From: Amarobacillus sp046328225
Lineage (GTDB): Bacteria > Chloroflexota > Dehalococcoidia > Tepidiformales > Tepidiformaceae
Reading direction: 5' to 3'
NCBI GenBank assembly: GCA_046328225.1
Contig: JAXLWZ010000006.1
Span: forward strand, 112,100 to 176,099
DNA length: 64,000 nucleotides
Both the position numbers and the translations under genes were made by a program. Positions 59,722-64,000 of the stretch are shown piece by piece. Each line of letters starts with the position of its first letter. The first letter of the stretch is position 1. Under the pieces are notes generated by a model that was given only the letters and a program-made list of their open reading frames with translations, had not been told where the DNA came from and searched no databases.

Positions 59722-59750
59722 ACCGCAGCCCCCATCCCGCGGCAACGCTG

Positions 59751-59778
59751 TTATGAAAGGGTAGAGGAGTTCTATACT
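59751..59778 (+). promoter_or_regulatory. promoter of the TetR gene
   Basis: TTATGA (59751-59756), a 16-nt spacer and TATACT (59773-59778). On the opposite strand TACCCT (59763-59758) could be the -10 of the pyr operon, so divergent promoters would overlap here. Confidence 0.5.
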
Positions 59779-59826
59779 CGCGATTGCCGTCCGGCCCCCC
59801 ATTGGGACGCGTATGCGAGGTTATCG

Positions 59827-60435
59827 TTGAGCGCTCTCTCCTCCGGCACCGGCGTTCGCGAAGCTGAAGTCCGGGAGCGGATCTTCCAGAGCGCGCTCCG
59901 CCACTTCTCCCAGAAGGGCTTCGCCGCCACCTCCCTCCGCGAAATCTCCGAGGACGCCCTCACCACCAAGCCGATGATCTACTACTACTTCGGCTCCAAG
60001 GAGGGCCTCTACGGCAGCATCGTCCGCGAGATCCTCGAGGAGATGGCCGACGCCATCCGTTCCCACGTCGATCCCGAGCTTCCCCCCGCCGGCCAGGTCC
60101 TTGCCTACAGCGAACGCTACCTCGACCACTTCCTCGCCAAGGAAGAGATCATCGCTCTCGTCCTGCGCGAAGTCTTCGGCCTCGGCGGCGCCCCCATGGC
60201 GACCTTCAGCCTCGCCCTCGGCGAACAGGTCCGCCAGCCCCTCGATGAGATCCTTCGCGCCGGCATGGACCGCGGCGCGTTCCAGCGTGACCACGTCTTT
60301 GATTGCGCCACCGCCATCACCGGCATCCTCAATATGTTCATCCTTGCCCACGTCTTCGGCGGCGCCCCCATCGATCGCGATGCCCCCCTCCGCCAGGTGC
60401 GCCACTTCGTTACGGGACTGGGTGCAGCACGGTAA
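59827..60435 (+). CDS. TetR-family transcriptional regulator
   Basis: A 202-aa repressor. The N-terminal helix-turn-helix (ALRHFSQKGFAATSLREISEDALTTKPMIYYYFGSKEGLY in outline, ~22-62) is typical; the C-terminal ligand domain is variable and hydrophobic. TTG 59827 follows GAGG by 6 nt and is chosen over the open upstream frame. It is divergent from the pyr operon and 56 nt upstream of the J-like gene. Confidence 0.88.
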   Translation: MSALSSGTGVREAEVRERIFQSALRHFSQKGFAATSLREISEDALTTKPMIYYYFGSKEGLYGSIVREILEEMADAIRSHVDPELPPAGQVLAYSERYLDHFLAKEEIIALVLREVFGLGGAPMATFSLALGEQVRQPLDEILRAGMDRGAFQRDHVFDCATAITGILNMFILAHVFGGAPIDRDAPLRQVRHFVTGLGAAR

Positions 60436-60491
60436 CAGCGCCTGTCCCGGGCCTGCCCTCGCGCCGAACTGATCGGCAGGAAGGGTTCGCC

Positions 60492-60908
60492 ATGTCGGAT
60501 ACAGCGGTCATCGATTACTACGGGATTCTCAACCTGCCCTCGTCCGCCGACCTCCTGGGCATCGAAACGGCCTACGCCCGCCTCTCCGGTGAGCTGGCAC
60601 AGCTTTCGATCCTCGATGACGGTCACAAGGACGCCCTCAAGCGGGTGAACGAAGCCTACGCCGTCCTCTCGACGCCGAAGCTCCGCCGGGAATACGACAC
60701 GGTCTTCCTCTCCCGCGAGCGCCAGGCTCAGATCGCCGCCCGCACCCGCTTCGTTCGCCGCCGCCAGTGGATGCAACGCGTCGTCCTCTCGGCGCTGCTG
60801 CTCGTCGTGGTCGCGCAGGCCGGCGCGCTCGCCTATCTCGGCCGCGAGCACGTCGTCGAGGCCGCTGCGTCGGTGTTCGGCCCGCTCGTGCCCGGCGCCG
60901 CCGGCTAA
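60492..60908 (+). CDS. J-domain-like single-pass membrane protein without HPD
   Basis: A 138-aa protein. Residues ~8-72 look like a J domain (DYYGILNLPSSADLLGIETAYARL in outline, VNEAYAVLSTPKLRREYD), but the HPD tripeptide that stimulates Hsp70 is missing; the loop reads LDDGH. A membrane helix (~96-114) and a short tail follow. It probably no longer acts as an ordinary DnaK co-chaperone. ATG 60492 has AGGAAGGG 8 nt upstream. Confidence 0.75.
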   Translation: MSDTAVIDYYGILNLPSSADLLGIETAYARLSGELAQLSILDDGHKDALKRVNEAYAVLSTPKLRREYDTVFLSRERQAQIAARTRFVRRRQWMQRVVLSALLLVVVAQAGALAYLGREHVVEAAASVFGPLVPGAAG

Positions 60909-60934
60909 CCACTCCCCACCCCCGCCTCCACCCG

Positions 60935-60963
60935 CGACGCCGGCGCTCGAAGCGCCGGCGTCG
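60935..60963 (+). terminator. strong GC hairpin after the J-like gene
   Basis: A perfect 13-bp stem with a 3-nt CGA loop (GACGCCGGCGCT and its complement, extended by one C-G pair). No T run follows, so it is a GC-rich, possibly imperfect terminator. Confidence 0.6.
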
Positions 60964-61067
60964 TGCGTCCGCCCGCTCCGCACGGCCGCGTAGTGAGCGC
61001 CCCGCGAAACATCCAGCCGCGCGCCGGTGTCGTACCAAGGGCAAACACCCATCCCCGGGGGCGATCC

Positions 61068-62093
61068 TTGCGACAACTCAACGCGCACCAGCAGTACCTC
61101 ATCGAGGAGTTCGTCGATGAGTACAAGGAGCGCCACATGGCGCGCCGCGACCTGCTCCGCCGCGTCGTCCTGATCACCGGCAGCATCCCCTTCTCCGCCA
61201 GCCTGCTCGTCGCCATGGGCTGCGGCGGTGACGACGCCGAGAAGGAAACGCCCACCGCCGCGGGCACGAACACGCCCGGCGCCTCCCCCGCCGCGACCGA
61301 GGCGAAGCCCACCACGGCCGCGGCCTCGCCCTCTGCCGCTGCGTCACCATCCGTGGCGGCATCGCCGGCCGCCGGCAGCCCGCCGGGTGCCGTCGCCGCG
61401 AACGACCCCGCCATCAAGGGCGCCGACGTCACCTACAAAGGCCCCTCCTCCGAGATGAAGGGCTACCTGGCCAGCCCGAGTGCCGCCGGCTCCTACCCCG
61501 GCCTGCTCGTCATCCACGAGAACCGCGGCCTCAACGACCACACGCGGGACGTCGCTCGCCGCTTCGCGAAGCAGGGGTACGTGGCCCTCGCCGTCGACCT
61601 CGTCTCCCGCGATGGGGGCACGAAATCGGACGTCGCGCTCAATACTGGCTTTCTCGGCCGCGCCAACCCGGACGACCTCATCGCCGACCTCCAGGCCAGC
61701 CTCGACCACATCAAGGCCCAGCCCAACTACAAGGCCGGCCTCCTGGGTGTCATCGGCTACTGCTTCGGCGGCGGCTACACCTGGGAGATGGCCATCTCCG
61801 CCAAGGACGTCAAGGCCGCGATTCCCTACTACGGCACCGTTCGCCGCATGGACGAACTGGGCACCACCAACGCCGCCATCCTCGCCGTCTACGGTGCCCT
61901 CGACACCCGCGTCAGTGCCCAGGCCCCCACCGCCGAGGAGAAGCTCAAGGGCGCCAACAAGACCTACCAGGTCAAAATCTACCCGAACGCCAACCACGCC
62001 TTCTTCAACGACACGGGCACGAACTACAACGCCGCCGCCGCTCTCGAAGCCTGGAACGACTCCCTCGCATGGTTCAAGAAGTATCTCGTGTGA
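61068..62093 (+). CDS. exported dienelactone hydrolase-family protein
   Basis: About 341 aa. A short conserved-looking head (QQYLIEEFVDEYKERHMARRDLLRR) leads into a twin-arginine-like RR then hydrophobic signal and a lipobox-like MGCGG. An Ala/Pro/Thr-rich linker precedes the alpha/beta hydrolase domain with the DLH triad C232 (IGYCFGGG), D279 (GALDTRV) and H310 (NANHAFF). It hydrolyses esters or lactones outside the membrane; substrate unknown. TTG 61068 keeps the head. ATG 61137 has a good AAGGAG and is a serious alternative. Confidence 0.78.
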   Translation: MRQLNAHQQYLIEEFVDEYKERHMARRDLLRRVVLITGSIPFSASLLVAMGCGGDDAEKETPTAAGTNTPGASPAATEAKPTTAAASPSAAASPSVAASPAAGSPPGAVAANDPAIKGADVTYKGPSSEMKGYLASPSAAGSYPGLLVIHENRGLNDHTRDVARRFAKQGYVALAVDLVSRDGGTKSDVALNTGFLGRANPDDLIADLQASLDHIKAQPNYKAGLLGVIGYCFGGGYTWEMAISAKDVKAAIPYYGTVRRMDELGTTNAAILAVYGALDTRVSAQAPTAEEKLKGANKTYQVKIYPNANHAFFNDTGTNYNAAAALEAWNDSLAWFKKYLV

Positions 62094-62124
62094 TGGCCCG
62101 GAGGGGGACCCGGGGGAGCCGCCG

Positions 62125-63480
62125 TCAGCCGGCGGCTTCCCCGGCGGGCACCCTGCCATGCTTCTCGGCCTGCTCCCGCGCGTACGGCCCAATCGTGTCG
62201 AACATGCTCACCGTGCTGTCCAACCGCTTCTGCAACCCGCTCATCAGCCCGATCACCCGGAAGATCATCAGGATGTCCGGCGGGATCGCCGTCACCGGGT
62301 TCTCCGTCAGGATGCGCGAAAGCCTTTCGTTCACTTCCGGCATCACGTCCGCATCCACGTAGGGCTTCGCCTCCGGCCCCGCCGCCTCGAAGAACGAACG
62401 CCCCAGCGCGATCAGCGACTGCGGATCGTCCGACTTCGTGCGGAAGCCCAGCGCGCGGAACGCGTCCGCCATGCCCTGGTCGTCCTGCTGCATGATCGCC
62501 ATCGTCAGCCGCGCGTAGTTCACCCGGAACCCTTCCGGCAGGTCCTTCGAGAGCCCGAAATCGATGAACACCACCTGCGGCCCCGGGAGCACGAGCAGGT
62601 TCCCCGGGTGCGGGTCCGCATGGAAGAACCCGTGCACCAGGATCTGCTCGCAGTACGCCTCCGTCATGATGAGCGCCACCTGGTTCGGGTCGATGCCCGC
62701 TTCCAGCAGCCGCGGGATGTCCGAGATCTTGATCCCCTTCACGAACTCTGTCACCAGCACGCGCCGCGCCGTGTACTCCCAGAGCACCGCCGGGATGTGG
62801 ATGTCCGTGCGGTGCTTCAGGTCCTTCGCCACCCGCTCCGCGCTCTGCCCTTCCATCACGAAGTCCAGCTCGCGCGGCGTGTACTTGCACACCTCGTCCA
62901 TCAGCCAGCGGAAGTCGTAGTTCTTCTCGATCTTCGCCAGCAGACGCACCAGCAGCGACAGGTTCTGCAGGTCCGTCTCCACCGTCCGTTCGATGCCCGG
63001 GTACTGCACCTTCACCGCCACGTCGCGGCCGGCGTGCGTCGTCGCCCGGTGCACCTGCGCCAGCGACGCCGACGCCACCGGCTTCCGCGAAAACGTCGCG
63101 AACAGCTCGTCCGGCCGCCGGCCAAGCTCGCGCTCGATCTGGTCCTCGATCTGCGCGAAGGGCCGCGTCGGCACCTGGTCCTGGAGGCGGCCCAGCACCG
63201 CCACATACTCGGGCGGGGCCACATCCGCGCGGCTGCTGATGAACTGGCAGGTCTTGATCAGCAGCCCCTCGAGCCGCGCCGCCGTCCGGTAGATGCGCTC
63301 CGCGTTGCGCTGGTGCTCGCGCGAATACGCCCGCTCGCGCTCCTCCGGCGTCAGCTTCTTGTTCTTCTGCACCCGCTTGTACCGCAGGTACACGACGAGG
63401 AAGTTCCACCCGACGATCGCGAATCGCTGCGCGCGGTGGTGCAGGGGAAGAGGTTTTGCGCCGGTGTATGACCTTGCCAT
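62125..63480 (-). CDS. ABC1/UbiB-family atypical kinase (AarF-like)
   Basis: A 451-aa protein. The family KxGQ motif appears as KTCQFISSRAD; the Ala-rich loop is SASLAQVHRA, the ATP lysine is in VAVKVQYP, and the catalytic segment HGFFHADPHPGN with DFG in VFIDFGLSK follows. UbiB proteins support quinone or lipid metabolism and bind the membrane. ATG 63480 has TAGGCT 7 nt upstream. Confidence 0.9.
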   Translation of the reverse strand: MARSYTGAKPLPLHHRAQRFAIVGWNFLVVYLRYKRVQKNKKLTPEERERAYSREHQRNAERIYRTAARLEGLLIKTCQFISSRADVAPPEYVAVLGRLQDQVPTRPFAQIEDQIERELGRRPDELFATFSRKPVASASLAQVHRATTHAGRDVAVKVQYPGIERTVETDLQNLSLLVRLLAKIEKNYDFRWLMDEVCKYTPRELDFVMEGQSAERVAKDLKHRTDIHIPAVLWEYTARRVLVTEFVKGIKISDIPRLLEAGIDPNQVALIMTEAYCEQILVHGFFHADPHPGNLLVLPGPQVVFIDFGLSKDLPEGFRVNYARLTMAIMQQDDQGMADAFRALGFRTKSDDPQSLIALGRSFFEAAGPEAKPYVDADVMPEVNERLSRILTENPVTAIPPDILMIFRVIGLMSGLQKRLDSTVSMFDTIGPYAREQAEKHGRVPAGEAAG

Positions 63481-63487
63481 CGCCGAC

Positions 63488-63493
63488 AGCCTA
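63488..63493 (-). promoter_or_regulatory. -10-like hexamer before the UbiB-like gene
   Basis: TAGGCT, preceded by TG, ends 7 nt before ATG 63480 on the minus strand. No Shine-Dalgarno is seen. Confidence 0.38.
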
Positions 63494-63570
63494 CAGTGCC
63501 GCCCGGCTCGGTACAGGAAGGGTGCGCATCCGCCGCCGATACCCGGTGCGCGCGCTCACCCGCGCGTGGC

Positions 63571-63879
63571 TTAGAGCTTCACCGCGATCTGGTCGATCTT
63601 CCAGCCCATCGCGTCTTCCTTCCAGCGCGTGCTCAGCGTCACCGCCGTGTCCGCGCCGAGGAGGGTGACCTCCGCGAGGCTGTCCTCCCCGTCCTTGCCC
63701 AGCACTTCCACCTTCGAACCCGTAGCCTGGGGCTGGCCGCCCGGCTGCGCCGCCAGCTCCTGCTGCAGCGTCATCGCCTGCATCAGCCCGTTGGGCGTGA
63801 ACACCATCATCAGCCCGCCCATGTTCTGCGCGATCAGGTCCCTCGCGAACTGCTCCGCCGTCGCCTGCAGATCTGCCAC
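63571..63879 (-). CDS. NTF2/SnoaL-like small protein
   Basis: A 102-aa protein. An N-terminal helix (LQATAEQFARDLIAQN) and repeated strands (SLAEVTLLGADTAVTLSTRWKE, GWKIDQIAVKL) fit the cone-shaped NTF2-like fold, a ligand-binding or enzymatic scaffold. No catalytic residues can be assigned. GTG 63879 has GAGGGAG 8 nt upstream and is preferred over the open frame to 63957. Confidence 0.65.
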   Translation of the reverse strand: MADLQATAEQFARDLIAQNMGGLMMVFTPNGLMQAMTLQQELAAQPGGQPQATGSKVEVLGKDGEDSLAEVTLLGADTAVTLSTRWKEDAMGWKIDQIAVKL

Positions 63880-63975
63880 GTCTGTCGCTCCCTCTCCCGG
63901 CGGCCTTCGCGGCGCCCGGGCGCGCCCCCATGGTAGGCACCCCCGCCGGGCTGTCAACGAACCCCGCCACGGTGG

Positions 63976-63981
63976 TACGCT
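63976..63981 (+). promoter_or_regulatory. -10-like hexamer before a gene leaving the window
   Basis: TACGCT ends 9 nt before ATG 63991, matching the spacing seen before hisH and ligA. Confidence 0.35.
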
Positions 63982-63990
63982 CGCCGCGAG

Positions 63991-64000
63991 ATGAGCATCC
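63991..64000 (+). CDS. first codons of a gene continuing beyond the window
   Basis: ATG AGC ATC at the very end, with a -10-like hexamer upstream. Only three codons are visible, so nothing can be said of the product. Confidence 0.35.

Noticed and set aside
59598..59735. Extended pyrR start at 59735
   Set aside because: It would translate through the PyrR-binding RNA hairpin, and the ATG at 59597 has a good ribosome-binding site and normal family length.
1..64000. Prophage, insertion sequence, CRISPR, tRNA or rRNA genes
   Set aside because: No transposase, integrase, Cas protein, repeat-spacer array or recognisable tRNA/rRNA sequence was found on either strand.

Overview
This window is GC-rich chromosomal DNA from a bacterium, tightly packed with genes on both strands. 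The gene content points to a Chloroflexota lineage, perhaps Dehalococcoidia- or Tepidiforma-like. The clues are a complete mreBCD/PBP2/RodA block, a DapL-type lysine route, an F420-type LLM oxidoreductase, a PyrR-led pyr operon, several DUF families common in that phylum, and many GTG/TTG starts. The assignment is an inference from content, not from a marker-gene search. I see no rRNA, tRNA, CRISPR array, insertion sequence or prophage.

Layout. 1-5.4 kb: a partial gene, a Tam-like methyltransferase, an amidohydrolase, a CaiB/BaiF CoA-transferase, a soluble histidine kinase overlapping a SufR-like regulator, and a peroxiredoxin. 5.5-11.3 kb: a small membrane protein, dapF, a CBS protein, a ferredoxin-NADP reductase, dapL, a DUF2442 protein and an LLM oxidoreductase. 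11.4-18.3 kb: a signalling block (transmembrane Ser/Thr kinase, PP2C phosphatase, FHA-adenylate cyclase) and a MoxR-DUF58-VWA operon. 18.3-22 kb: the histidine genes hisH-hisA-hisF-hisI, followed by a DUF2905 protein and a RibD-like reductase. 22-24.4 kb: a methyltransferase and radA. 24.4-30 kb: the elongasome mreB-mreC-mreD-mrdA-rodA, with a 1-nt frameshift in mrdA. 30-35 kb: ligA, a Pro/Thr-rich membrane protein, an AT-richer intergenic block, a 36-aa zinc-ribbon protein, a HAD phosphatase, a nucleotidyltransferase and rplS.

35-42 kb: sulfate assimilation (cysH-cysC-cysD-cysN plus a Na/Pi-family transporter) divergent from a sulfite/nitrite reductase. 41.7-50.6 kb: DUF1786 and DinB proteins, two cysteine desulfurases, a CGNR regulator, an acyl-CoA ligase, a metallo-beta-lactamase-fold hydrolase and an M23 peptidase. 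50.6-59.7 kb: the pyrimidine operon pyrR-pyrB-pyrC-carA-[GNAT]-[membrane protein]-carB-pyrK. Its leader carries a PyrR-binding RNA motif and a short ORF that overlaps pyrR. 59.8-64 kb: a TetR regulator, a J-like membrane protein, a dienelactone hydrolase, an ABC1/UbiB kinase and an NTF2-like protein.

Two themes recur. Genes inside operons are coupled by 4-nt ATGA/GTGA overlaps. Many first genes lack a Shine-Dalgarno sequence and instead carry a TAnnnT hexamer 6-9 nt before the start codon, which looks like leaderless transcription. The most notable single observations are the Cys-to-Ser change in DapF, the frameshift in mrdA, the PyrR leader with an overlapping leader ORF, the zinc-ribbon microprotein, and nested dyads in the cysH/sir intergenic region.
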